DNA of 64,000 bases from Rhodospirillaceae bacterium (lineage in GTDB: Bacteria > Pseudomonadota > Alphaproteobacteria > UBA8366 > Aestuariispiraceae), in contig PAQY01000007.1 of the NCBI GenBank assembly GCA_002709955.1, positions 62,001-126,000 on the forward strand, written 5' to 3'. Below are positions 8,557 to 16,498 of this stretch, piece after piece (the stretch's first letter is position 1; every line of letters begins with the position of its first letter). Position numbers and translations under genes: made by a program. A model generated the notes under the pieces. That model was not told the DNA's origin, ran no database searches, and saw only the letters and a list, made by a program, of their open reading frames with translations.

Positions 8557-9314
8557 TGACATCACCGGTTCGTATTATTCCGTCGCTCTTGTTGTCCGGT
8601 GATCGGCTTGTAAAAGGGGTTGGGTATAAAGACTATCGTGACGCTGGCTCCCCGGCATCATCGGCTCGAATTTATGACGCTCAGGGCGCCGACGAGCTGT
8701 CGTTTCTAGATATTGACGCTTCGAAGAAGGGAAATCCACCAAAGCTGGATATCCTGAAAGCGGTTGCGGCAGAATGTGCGACACCACTTACATTTGGGGG
8801 CGGAATCAATACGTTGGAACTCGCCTCCGCCGCTATTGCGGGTGGCGCAGATAAAGTTTCGATGACAACAACGGCGTTTGAAAACCCAACACTAATCACG
8901 CAAGTTGCAGAGCGGTTTGGGCGGCAGGCATGCATGGTTGGTGTTGATGTCTTTGAAGATGGCAATCGACTGGCCTTTTACGATCACCGTAGGGATGAGT
9001 GCACATCTGCTTCGGTTGAGGAATGGATACTGGAAGCGCAACGACTCGGAGCCGGTGAGATACGAATCTCATTCGTGAACCGTGAAGGCCGACGATCTGG
9101 ATTTCCTATAGATCATATGCGCGCGCTTCGTAAGCTTATATCGGTGCCGATGATTATCGAGGGCGGTGCCGGAAACTTGGATGATGTCGATGCCGCATTT
9201 GATGTCGAGATTGATGGCCTAATCCTAGGAACAATGCTGGTTTTTTCAGACAATAATATCGTTCAGATCAAGCGTCATCTGGAGGCCAGAAAGCGCACAA
9301 TTCGACCATGGTAA
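8556..9314 (+). CDS. hisF: HisF-like ammonia-channelling subunit (glycan type)
   Basis: This 252-residue TIM-barrel protein is HisF-like but not a histidine enzyme. Genuine HisF has a catalytic Asp in the N-terminal IIPCLD block; here the block reads RIIPSLLLSGDRLVKG, placing Leu12 at that position, as in Pseudomonas HisF2-type proteins. The later VGVDV block keeps its Asp. The role inferred from the family is to receive ammonia from the HisH subunit and hand it to the WbpG-type enzyme. The start at 8556 overlaps the HisH stop; a GTG or ATG further upstream would add only a few unconserved residues. The end overlaps the GNAT gene by 7 bp. Confidence 0.82.
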   Translation: MTSPVRIIPSLLLSGDRLVKGVGYKDYRDAGSPASSARIYDAQGADELSFLDIDASKKGNPPKLDILKAVAAECATPLTFGGGINTLELASAAIAGGADKVSMTTTAFENPTLITQVAERFGRQACMVGVDVFEDGNRLAFYDHRRDECTSASVEEWILEAQRLGAGEIRISFVNREGRRSGFPIDHMRALRKLISVPMIIEGGAGNLDDVDAAFDVEIDGLILGTMLVFSDNNIVQIKRHLEARKRTIRPW

Positions 9315-9862
9315 CACCTTATGAAGTTGAACCGATTCAGTCTGAGCGATTAATTCTGCGTATTCTGACTGAAAGTGATGCAAGCCAAGCTTATATGAAC
9401 TGGATGAACGATCCAGAAATTGTCCGTTACCTCGAGGTTCGGTTTCGCTCCTGGACTCAGGAAGAAATTAGGGACGACATTACGCGCTTCGCCAATTCTG
9501 GTGTGTTTTTGTTTGGAATGTTCCTTCGTAAAGCTTCCGGTGAGGGTGAAGGACCGCATATTGGGAATATTAGAATAGGACCGGTGATTGCACGACACAG
9601 TCGCGCTGGTATTGGCATTATGGTCGGAGACCGGGGGTCTTGGGGAAAAGGATTTGCGACAGAAGCAATCCAAGCGGTTACCCAGTTTGGTTTGAAGAAA
9701 TTGGGGTTACAGAAGGTTGTTGCCGGTGTTTATGAACCCAATTTCGGATCTACGAAGGCGTTCCAGAAAGCAGGCTTTGTGATAGAGGCGATATTACCTA
9801 ACTATTGGCAGTCGGGTTCTGAGCGTGTTGGAGAAGTGCTTTTGGGGTATGATCCAGAATAG
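9308..9862 (+). CDS. GNAT family N-acetyltransferase (RimJ/RimL type)
   Basis: This 184-residue GNAT protein is expected to acetylate an amine, in this setting the amino group of a nucleotide amino sugar, the role of PseH or LegH-type enzymes. The opening ERLILRILTESDASQ is typical of the RimJ/RimL branch; GDRGSWGKGFATEAI (about 109-123) is the acetyl-CoA pyrophosphate-binding loop; GVYEPNFGSTKAFQKAGF is the conserved C-terminal block. It overlaps hisF by 7 bp, so it is translated with the amidotransferase genes. Direct action on a sugar is inferred from context. Confidence 0.75.
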   Translation: MVTPYEVEPIQSERLILRILTESDASQAYMNWMNDPEIVRYLEVRFRSWTQEEIRDDITRFANSGVFLFGMFLRKASGEGEGPHIGNIRIGPVIARHSRAGIGIMVGDRGSWGKGFATEAIQAVTQFGLKKLGLQKVVAGVYEPNFGSTKAFQKAGFVIEAILPNYWQSGSERVGEVLLGYDPE

Positions 9863-9909
9863 CGCTCGTTTGATGTTTCGACTGAGGATATTTGGGAGCT
9901 TAGCTCACC

Positions 9910-10974
9910 GTGAAAAGCATTGACTCAAGGAAGTCCATCCGTTTTGGCATTGTTCGAAAGATCGCTGTCATAGGCGGCAGTCGATTGATGGTGCAAACAG
10001 CTGAAATGATGCGTGGATACGGGGTCGATGTAGTTTTCGTTGTCGCCCCGCGCTATGCAGCAATTGGATTTGGGCCAAAGGGCGAGACCCTGTCGGAGGT
10101 AGCACAAGCCCTTGGTGCCGATCTAATATGTATAGAGGATATCCGCAAGGACGGGCAGGCGATTGCGACCTGTGGGGCCGATATGGCATTATGCTTCGGA
10201 CCTGCTTGGGTGTTTCCTGATGAGGTTATCGCAGGGTTTCCAAAGGGCATGTATAATTACAATGCCATTCCTCAGCCATACTATGTCGGAGGTGCGCATC
10301 ATAGTTGGCAGGCGATGAATGCGGACTTTCGAGGGGGGTGTGTGGTACAGGCTATCGGTCCAGAAGTTGATCGGGGCCCGATCCTGAAGTCGGAATTCTA
10401 TAGTTTTCCTGAAACGGTCGCGACACCAATAGAGTATTCACAGGTTAAGGATACACATTCCTTAACCTTTATTAAAAAGTTTCTTTTGGAACTTTTTTCA
10501 GACGCAGCGTTCGAGCCTGAACACTATGACACGTGGAACGCCAAACGACTCTATTTTCCGCGTATTATTGGTAAAATCCATGGGTGGATCGATTGGCGAT
10601 GGTCCGCGGATCACATCGTTCGGTTCGCCAATGCCTTCGGGGCTCCGTATGATGGCGCGCGGACCTATGTTAACGGCAGGGTAGTGCGATTGGCGCAGGT
10701 CTCGCTGCTGCCTGTCGATGATAACCTGACGCTGCATCCGTTTTGCGCGGGATTGGTTGTTCGGTCGGAAGCTAAAAGAGTAATTGTTGCAACACTGACA
10801 GGATGTATCGCGGTGGGTTCTGTAGCGAGCGATGAGCCGCATCAGGATGCGTTGGAAGGGGTACGGGACGGCACGCGCTTCTATACTCCTTCGGAGGTTT
10901 TGGATAGAGCAATGCGAAGTTCCGTTCAGGTTCTACCAAATGGGAATCTTCAAATTAGAGATCCGGAAAAATGA
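9910..10974 (+). CDS. Formyltransferase-fold protein with altered catalytic triad
   Basis: This 354-residue protein has the order of a methionyl-tRNA/sugar formyltransferase: an N-terminal Rossmann-like half, a core with D154-RGPIL, and a smaller C-terminal domain. Canonical members carry Asn-x-His followed by SLLP, then Asp. Here the block reads NYNAIP (116-121), so the His is replaced by Asn118 and the loop is two residues shorter, while Asp154 is kept; H130 and H131 follow at an unusual place. It may transfer formyl or another one-carbon unit to a sugar amine by a changed mechanism, or bind without catalysis. GTG is the start, with GGGAG about 12 bases upstream. It overlaps the next gene by 4 bp (ATGA). 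Confidence 0.65.
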   Translation: MKSIDSRKSIRFGIVRKIAVIGGSRLMVQTAEMMRGYGVDVVFVVAPRYAAIGFGPKGETLSEVAQALGADLICIEDIRKDGQAIATCGADMALCFGPAWVFPDEVIAGFPKGMYNYNAIPQPYYVGGAHHSWQAMNADFRGGCVVQAIGPEVDRGPILKSEFYSFPETVATPIEYSQVKDTHSLTFIKKFLLELFSDAAFEPEHYDTWNAKRLYFPRIIGKIHGWIDWRWSADHIVRFANAFGAPYDGARTYVNGRVVRLAQVSLLPVDDNLTLHPFCAGLVVRSEAKRVIVATLTGCIAVGSVASDEPHQDALEGVRDGTRFYTPSEVLDRAMRSSVQVLPNGNLQIRDPEK

Positions 10975-12290
10975 GAAAAATTCTGGACATTATAGAGGCT
11001 CTCTATCCCTTCTCCTACTCAATCGTTGGATCGGGAAATGATGCAGCTGTATCTGTTTTTCAGTCATTTGCAGCTTTTGAAGTGTTCGAATATGCTTCTG
11101 GTATGGATGTAAACGGGTGGGTGATTCCTAAAGAGCATATTGTCCATACTGCACAAATCCTTCGCGATGGGAAGGTCGTCTATGATGGGACGATATCGCC
11201 GCTTGGTGTAATTGCGCAATCGATATCGTTTGAGGGAACGGTTAGCCTTGAAACCTTGCTGGCGCATTGCCACGTGGATCCGATTAACACGAATGGTGTT
11301 CCGTATCATTGGCAACAACTCTATGGAAAAGGTCCTGTTGATTGGGGGTTCTGTATGCCCCAGGCTGTGCGTGATGCTTTAGTGCCTGGGGACTATCAGA
11401 TCGTTTTGAAAACGGAATTTGTTCCTGGAACAATGAAAGTTCTAGTCGCAACGTTGCCAGGCAGAACATCAGAAACGATACTGTTGAACGGCCATAATTG
11501 TCACCCTTATCAAGCCAATGATGATATTTCAGGCTGTGCAGTGGCGATTGCCGCCCTGCAAAAGCTCGCGGCACTTCCGGATCGACGTTATAGTTATTCC
11601 GTGATGATTGCTCCCGAACTTCTGGGTCCGATATTCTGGCTTAATTTTGATCGCCCTGCAGGTATGTCACTGTTCGGTGCGATGCTGTTTAAATCTGTTG
11701 GCAATGATGCCCCGCTGCGTTTGCAGGAGAGTTGGAACGGTCAGGCCAAGTTAGATTTAGCTGCCCATGTGGCGATGCAAGCGCAATATGGTGAGTATCA
11801 GTCTGGGCCATACCGCACAGTCTATGGGAATGATGAAATTGTGTTTGAGGCGCCGGGTTTCGAAATTCCCTGTATTTCCTTTACGCGATCACCCTTCAAA
11901 CAGTATCACAGTAATCTTGATACGCCTGATACGTTGTCTGAAACTGCATTGCAGGAAACGTTGAGCGTTGTGCTTTCAACAATCTCGTATTTGGAGAGGG
12001 ATTCCTTCTACCATACCACTTTTAAAGGAGTGCCTTGCCTTTCCAGTCCTCGTTATGACTTGTATCGTCCGGTGACGGATCGGCGATTGGGTGCGGACGC
12101 TCAAACTGCGCTGAGGCGCCGTTGGAACCTTATGATGAATCGTTTACCCAGAGATTTGAATGAAGGGAACTCGGCTCTGGATTTGGCGGCGCGCTATGAA
12201 TTGCCTTTTGAAGAAGTGTCGAATTACATCGGTGAATGGGTCGAAAAAGGCCTGTTGCAGCCAACAGAAAAACACGGACCCCAGGAGTAA
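10971..12290 (+). CDS. DUF4910/DUF2172 aminopeptidase-like zinc hydrolase
   Basis: This 439-residue protein resembles the DUF4910 (older name DUF2172) aminopeptidase-like family, whose fold is related to M28 zinc peptidases and which is often found in glycan loci without a proven role. GHNCHPYQANDD (174-185) gives a His and Asp pair typical of a two-metal centre, APELLGP further on would supply an acidic ligand, and QYHSNLDTPDTL near residue 310 gives a late His. The last 70 or so residues look like a winged helix. It is translationally coupled to the formyltransferase-fold gene by a 4-bp overlap. Hydrolysis of an amide on a glycan or nucleotide sugar is a guess from context. Confidence 0.7.
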   Translation: MRKILDIIEALYPFSYSIVGSGNDAAVSVFQSFAAFEVFEYASGMDVNGWVIPKEHIVHTAQILRDGKVVYDGTISPLGVIAQSISFEGTVSLETLLAHCHVDPINTNGVPYHWQQLYGKGPVDWGFCMPQAVRDALVPGDYQIVLKTEFVPGTMKVLVATLPGRTSETILLNGHNCHPYQANDDISGCAVAIAALQKLAALPDRRYSYSVMIAPELLGPIFWLNFDRPAGMSLFGAMLFKSVGNDAPLRLQESWNGQAKLDLAAHVAMQAQYGEYQSGPYRTVYGNDEIVFEAPGFEIPCISFTRSPFKQYHSNLDTPDTLSETALQETLSVVLSTISYLERDSFYHTTFKGVPCLSSPRYDLYRPVTDRRLGADAQTALRRRWNLMMNRLPRDLNEGNSALDLAARYELPFEEVSNYIGEWVEKGLLQPTEKHGPQE

Positions 12291-12295
12291 CGGGA

Positions 12296-13297
12296 ATGAC
12301 GATGCGCACTGCGGAAATTATTGCGGAATGTGAGATCAATCATAACGGCGATGTCGAGCTTGGGAAGAAGTTAATCTCAGCGGCAAAAGAGGCTGGTGCC
12401 AGTTGCGTGAAATTTCAATGCATGGTGCCAACCGCTTTCATAGCACCCGGTTCTTCGTTTATGCCTTTGTTTGAAAATGTGGCTTTGCCTGTCGAGGCCT
12501 TTGTCGAGCTAAAGCGCCACAGTGACTCAATTGGTATGCCGATATTCTCCACGGCGGTTGATCGCGAAGGTTTAGCCATGATCCGGGATATTGGCTTCGA
12601 CCGGGTAAAGATTGGCTCAACCAACATCACCCATATTGATCTGCTGGAGGAAATCGCGGAACTGAAGCGCCCAGTGTATCTTTCGACCGGCGCGTCCAAT
12701 CTGAGTGAGATCGATCGTGCACTGTCAATTCTGTCCAGAGGGACGGATGACCTCACATTATTCCATTGTACTGCTTTGTATCCGGCACCAAACGATCGAT
12801 TAAACATGTCTGCAATGGATACGCTAAAGAATGCCTTCCCAGGAGTGCCGATCGCCTATTCGGATCACAGCGTTGGTACCACTGCAGCGGTTATAGCTGT
12901 TTCGAAAGGTGCTGTAGCGCTCGAAAAGCATTTCACCCTAGATCATGATCTGCCGGGACCTGACCACAAATTCTCCGCGGATCCAGAAGAAATGGCAGCC
13001 TATGTGGCGACGGTTAGAATCGCTGAAAGCATGTTGGGAAGTCCTGCAAAAGTGCCTGCCGTCGGAGAGGATGCGATCCGTCGGGCCGGACGTCGATATT
13101 TGACAGCTTTAACGGATATTGCAGTTGGAGAAAAGATAACCAATGAGAATACTCGCCCGCGTAGGATTATGGTTGAAGGCATTGATCTGTCACAATTGAT
13201 TGAGGCATGTGATGTCCCCCGCGTGAAAGGATGGACCGCGCAAAAATCGATTGGCGCGAATGCGTCTATAGCCTGGTCGGATCTCGCGGGCGCCTAA
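12296..13297 (+). CDS. neuB: NeuB-family nonulosonic acid synthase (copy 1)
   Basis: This 333-residue enzyme is predicted to condense phosphoenolpyruvate with a six-carbon amino sugar to make a nine-carbon nonulosonic acid. It has a TIM barrel (AECEINHNG near the N-terminus, STGASNLSEI, YSDHS, LEKHFTLDHDLPGPDHK) and a C-terminal SAF/antifreeze-like domain. The histidines in SDHS and EKHF, which bind the catalytic metal in characterised NeuB, are both present. ATG 12296 follows AGGAG at the end of the preceding gene. It is one of three synthase domains in the window; which sugar each makes cannot be told by eye. Confidence 0.88.
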   Translation: MTMRTAEIIAECEINHNGDVELGKKLISAAKEAGASCVKFQCMVPTAFIAPGSSFMPLFENVALPVEAFVELKRHSDSIGMPIFSTAVDREGLAMIRDIGFDRVKIGSTNITHIDLLEEIAELKRPVYLSTGASNLSEIDRALSILSRGTDDLTLFHCTALYPAPNDRLNMSAMDTLKNAFPGVPIAYSDHSVGTTAAVIAVSKGAVALEKHFTLDHDLPGPDHKFSADPEEMAAYVATVRIAESMLGSPAKVPAVGEDAIRRAGRRYLTALTDIAVGEKITNENTRPRRIMVEGIDLSQLIEACDVPRVKGWTAQKSIGANASIAWSDLAGA

Positions 13298-13313
13298 CCC
13301 ATTGGTCGATCGG

Positions 13314-14141
13314 ATGATCATTTTTGGGACAGGGGCAGGGCGTTGTGGAACAATGAGTCTGTCAAATTGGCTGAACTCTGAGGTTGATACAGTATGCTTG
13401 CATGAAGGCAAGGAGCGAAAACTGGAGGAACCGGGCGGTCAGAAATTGCCGTTTCTGACGCTCCAGAACTTTCTGGCCTATAAGGACCCTAAACAGGCAG
13501 AGCCGCTTTTCCGTGAGTTGCGTCAGATCATGCAACAAGTCGCTAACGACTGCGACGTTAAGTGGTTTGGAGACATTGCCTATAACTATGCACCATTCGT
13601 TAAGGTTATTCCGACGGTGTTTCCGGAAGCAAAGCTAGTCGTTATCGTGCGCGACGGGCGGTCTTTCGTTCGGTCGGTTATAACAAATGAAGTTCCTGAC
13701 CCAACGCCTGTCGGATGGTTAGATCCGGAACGACCAATGTCACAGACAGAGCGATTTATAGCACTTGGGCGGCTTCGTCCGGTAATTGGCCACGATGTTT
13801 ATGAGCATTGGAGCCAATTTGATCTTGTGCAGAAAAATGCCTGGCTCTGGGCTGAAACGTATCGCGTCATCATGGATGGTTTGGAAAGTTGGAGTCCAGA
13901 TCAGTATCTCGTCGTGCGTTTTGAAGAGTTATTTGCTGATGTAGACAAGGGGTACGATAAAATTCGGCGCTTCATAGGACTGGATCACCCAATTAGTGAT
14001 GTCACGCATGGCTTGTTGCATACTCGGATAAATCATCGAGAGACTCGAATTTTGCCTCATTTTGATGATTGGAGCAATGTTCAAAAAGATGGATTTTGGG
14101 AACAAGCAACACCAATGATGAAGCGTCTTGGATATCTTTGA
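13314..14141 (+). CDS. PAPS-dependent sulfotransferase family protein
   Basis: This protein of about 275 residues has the two marks of a cytosolic-type sulfotransferase: FGTGAGRCGTMSL (about 4-16), the 5'-phosphosulfate loop, and VVIVRDGRSFVRSV (about 107-120), the 3'-phosphate site. It would move sulfate from PAPS to a hydroxyl of a sugar or lipid. A TTG at 13302 would add four residues; no convincing ribosome-binding site decides between them. It lies between the first synthase and the second amidotransferase gene, so a sulfated surface sugar is plausible but unproven. Confidence 0.75.
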   Translation: MIIFGTGAGRCGTMSLSNWLNSEVDTVCLHEGKERKLEEPGGQKLPFLTLQNFLAYKDPKQAEPLFRELRQIMQQVANDCDVKWFGDIAYNYAPFVKVIPTVFPEAKLVVIVRDGRSFVRSVITNEVPDPTPVGWLDPERPMSQTERFIALGRLRPVIGHDVYEHWSQFDLVQKNAWLWAETYRVIMDGLESWSPDQYLVVRFEELFADVDKGYDKIRRFIGLDHPISDVTHGLLHTRINHRETRILPHFDDWSNVQKDGFWEQATPMMKRLGYL

Positions 14142-14172
14142 AAATGGCGTTGCGGCGCAAGGAGTAATTCAT

Positions 14173-15366
14173 ATGAGCAATATTCTGGTTTGCAGTAAGT
14201 GCCTACTTCCGGAGACCGTTGAGTCCTTGGTGATTGGCGATGATGGCGTTTGTTCGGTTTGCAAGAATATTAGTTACAAGCATACGTCAATCAATTGGGA
14301 GGAGCGCGGGCACCGTTTCGACGAGATCTTAGACGCGCATCGGGGGCAGGGCCAGTATGATTGCGTTGTCCCATTCTCAGGCGGAAAGGATTCCACTTAC
14401 ACGCTTTGGTATCTGGTCAAAGTGAAGAAACTGAAACCCCTTGTGGTTCGGTTTGATCACGGGTTTTTCCGACCCACTTTGCAGGACAATGCGCTAAAGA
14501 CTTTTCGACGCCTAGGGGTTGATGTTCATAACTTTACACCGAATTTCCAGGTTGTTCGGAAATTGATGTATGAAAGCCTTCGTCGAAAAGGGGATTTCTG
14601 TTGGCATTGTCATACTGGTATTTTTGCCTATCCGATGTGGGTTTCTATTCGGTATGAAACGCCCCTCGTTATCTGGGGAGAATCTGGTGCGGAATATTCA
14701 AGTTGGTACAGCTTTGAAGAACAGGAAGAGATGGATCAACGACGGTTCGATCTAAAGATCAATCGCGGTATCGCAGCCGAAGACATGATCGGTATGTTGG
14801 ATAATTCAATTTCGGGTTATCCGGTCACCTCCCGGGATCTGATCCCCTTCAGCTATCCGCCACGTCGTGACCTCAAAAAGGCGGGTACTAAGTCGGTTTT
14901 TCTGGGGCGATACATCCCTTGGGACGTGAAGTACAATTATGCCACGATTCAGAAAGAGCTGGATTGGAAGGGAGAACAAGTCGAAGGCGTTCCGCCGCAG
15001 TATGATTACGAGAAAATCGAATGCTTCATGCAGGGCGTGCGGGATTACATAAAATTTCTGAAGCGCGGTTACGCGCGCACGGCGCATTTGGCCTCTATTG
15101 ATATTCGAAATGGTCGTCTTACGCGGGAAGAAGGTCAAAAGCTTGTAGATCAATACGATGGAAAGCGGCCATATGCTTTGGATCTTTTTTTGGATTATCT
15201 TGGGATAACCGAAGAGCATTTTCATGATTTGGTAAAAATGCATGAGGTGCGCCCGCACACAACACCAAGCTGTGGCGAGTGTCAGCGTTGTCAGGTTGTA
15301 CCTTGGGATGCTGAAATGTGGCCAAAAATTGGTAGTATTCAGCGAACCACTCCTGAAATTCTTTGA
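14173..15366 (+). CDS. wbpG: N-acetyl sugar amidotransferase, WbpG/PseA family (copy 2)
   Basis: This 397-residue protein is a close paralogue of the gene at 6695, with more than half of the residues identical by eye along the whole length. It keeps C7/C10, C27/C30, the PP-loop SGGKDS (69-74) and the C-terminal CGECQRC. AAGGAG precedes the ATG by 8 bases. No second HisH/HisF pair is seen, so the two copies may share the pair at 7921-9314, with each acting on a different sugar or position. In the characterised family the reaction replaces an acetyl oxygen by an imino group, giving acetamidino. Confidence 0.87.
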   Translation: MSNILVCSKCLLPETVESLVIGDDGVCSVCKNISYKHTSINWEERGHRFDEILDAHRGQGQYDCVVPFSGGKDSTYTLWYLVKVKKLKPLVVRFDHGFFRPTLQDNALKTFRRLGVDVHNFTPNFQVVRKLMYESLRRKGDFCWHCHTGIFAYPMWVSIRYETPLVIWGESGAEYSSWYSFEEQEEMDQRRFDLKINRGIAAEDMIGMLDNSISGYPVTSRDLIPFSYPPRRDLKKAGTKSVFLGRYIPWDVKYNYATIQKELDWKGEQVEGVPPQYDYEKIECFMQGVRDYIKFLKRGYARTAHLASIDIRNGRLTREEGQKLVDQYDGKRPYALDLFLDYLGITEEHFHDLVKMHEVRPHTTPSCGECQRCQVVPWDAEMWPKIGSIQRTTPEIL

Positions 15367-15415
15367 TGTCAGGTTGGGTTGGATCTCAATCGAGACACCT
15401 TTGCAAAGATGAAAG

Positions 15416-16498
15416 ATGATGATGAAAAATCTTCAACAAGCTCAAATTGGTAAACACACCATTGGTGCAGGATATCCAGCTTTCTTAGTGTTTGAAGCAG
15501 GTCCAACTCATACTGGAGTTGAGAGTGCGAAGAGCTTGGCCAAGGCGGCGAAGGACTCTGGAGCTCATGCGGTTAAATTTCAGATGACGAACCCCTATCG
15601 CTTGGTAGCCGATCGCCGCCAAATGTTTGATTATAAGGTTCTAACGGACCGCGCATCTGGGGCGATCGAGGCCGTTAGCGAACCCCTGTTTGATATCTTG
15701 AAACGTCGTTACCTAACCCATGATCAATGGGCTGAGGTTAAGTCTTATTGTGACGAAATTGATATTTGTATGTATGCGACGGTCGGTTATCTTGAAGACC
15801 TGAATCACTTGGTAGATATTGGCTGTCAGGCCATCAAGATTTCCTCAAGTGACGTGAATCACATTCCGATGCTTCGTGCTGCAGCGAAGACCGGTCTTAA
15901 CGTGCAGATTGATACCGGTAACGCAAAGCTGGGTGAGGTAGAATCTGCGGTTGATGAGCTTGTTGCGCATGGTTGCGAGAATATCATAATCCATCATTGC
16001 CCAAGTGGATATCCCGCGCGTCTGGATGGTATCAATCTGCGCATATTGAAGACTCTGCAATCAATGTTTCCTGTGCCGGTCGCGTTTTCAGATCACTCTC
16101 CTGGATGGGATATGGATATCGCTGCCATTGCTCTTGGTGCAAGCATGATTGAGAAAACTATCACACATGACCGCACCACGCGTTCGGCGGAACATATGTT
16201 TTCTTTGGAACCTAAGGATGCGATGCGATTTGTGACAGTGATGCGTGAAATCCAGCAAGGCCTGGGGTCTGCGCGAAGAATATTTTCTCAGGAAGAAGAT
16301 GCAGGTCGAACACGTTTGCGCCGGTCAATGCATCTGCGAACAAATTTACCGGCGGGGCACATTGTTCGCCTATCGGATATTGAATTTCGTCGCCCTGGAT
16401 TCGGTATTCCGGCATCTGATTGGGATAAAGTGAACGGTAAAAAACTGCGAGTTGCCCTAGATGAAGATCACCGGTTGGACTGGGCAGATTTTGAATGA
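15416..16498 (+). CDS. neuB: Divergent NeuB-family synthase (copy 2) lacking one metal histidine
   Basis: This 360-residue protein has the NeuB barrel and SAF domain layout, with KFQMTNPYRL, FSDHSPGW (SDH at 225-227) and a C-terminal RRSMHLRTNLPAGH block that opens the SAF domain. It departs at key points: the usual AEIGINHNG block reads FEAGPTHTG, STG reads DTG, and the EKHFT block reads IEKTITHD (246-252), so the second metal-binding His is Thr248. The clade may use another ligand, such as H251, or a different aldehyde substrate. Three consecutive ATG codons open the gene. The stop overlaps the LpxD-like start by 4 bp, which links this synthase to the aminoacyl module that follows. Confidence 0.8.
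   Translation: MMMKNLQQAQIGKHTIGAGYPAFLVFEAGPTHTGVESAKSLAKAAKDSGAHAVKFQMTNPYRLVADRRQMFDYKVLTDRASGAIEAVSEPLFDILKRRYLTHDQWAEVKSYCDEIDICMYATVGYLEDLNHLVDIGCQAIKISSSDVNHIPMLRAAAKTGLNVQIDTGNAKLGEVESAVDELVAHGCENIIIHHCPSGYPARLDGINLRILKTLQSMFPVPVAFSDHSPGWDMDIAAIALGASMIEKTITHDRTTRSAEHMFSLEPKDAMRFVTVMREIQQGLGSARRIFSQEEDAGRTRLRRSMHLRTNLPAGHIVRLSDIEFRRPGFGIPASDWDKVNGKKLRVALDEDHRLDWADFE

Noticed and set aside
7921-9314. Histidine biosynthesis genes hisH and hisF
   Set aside because: They follow a WbpG-type amidotransferase, no other his gene is present, and the HisF-like protein lacks the N-terminal catalytic Asp.
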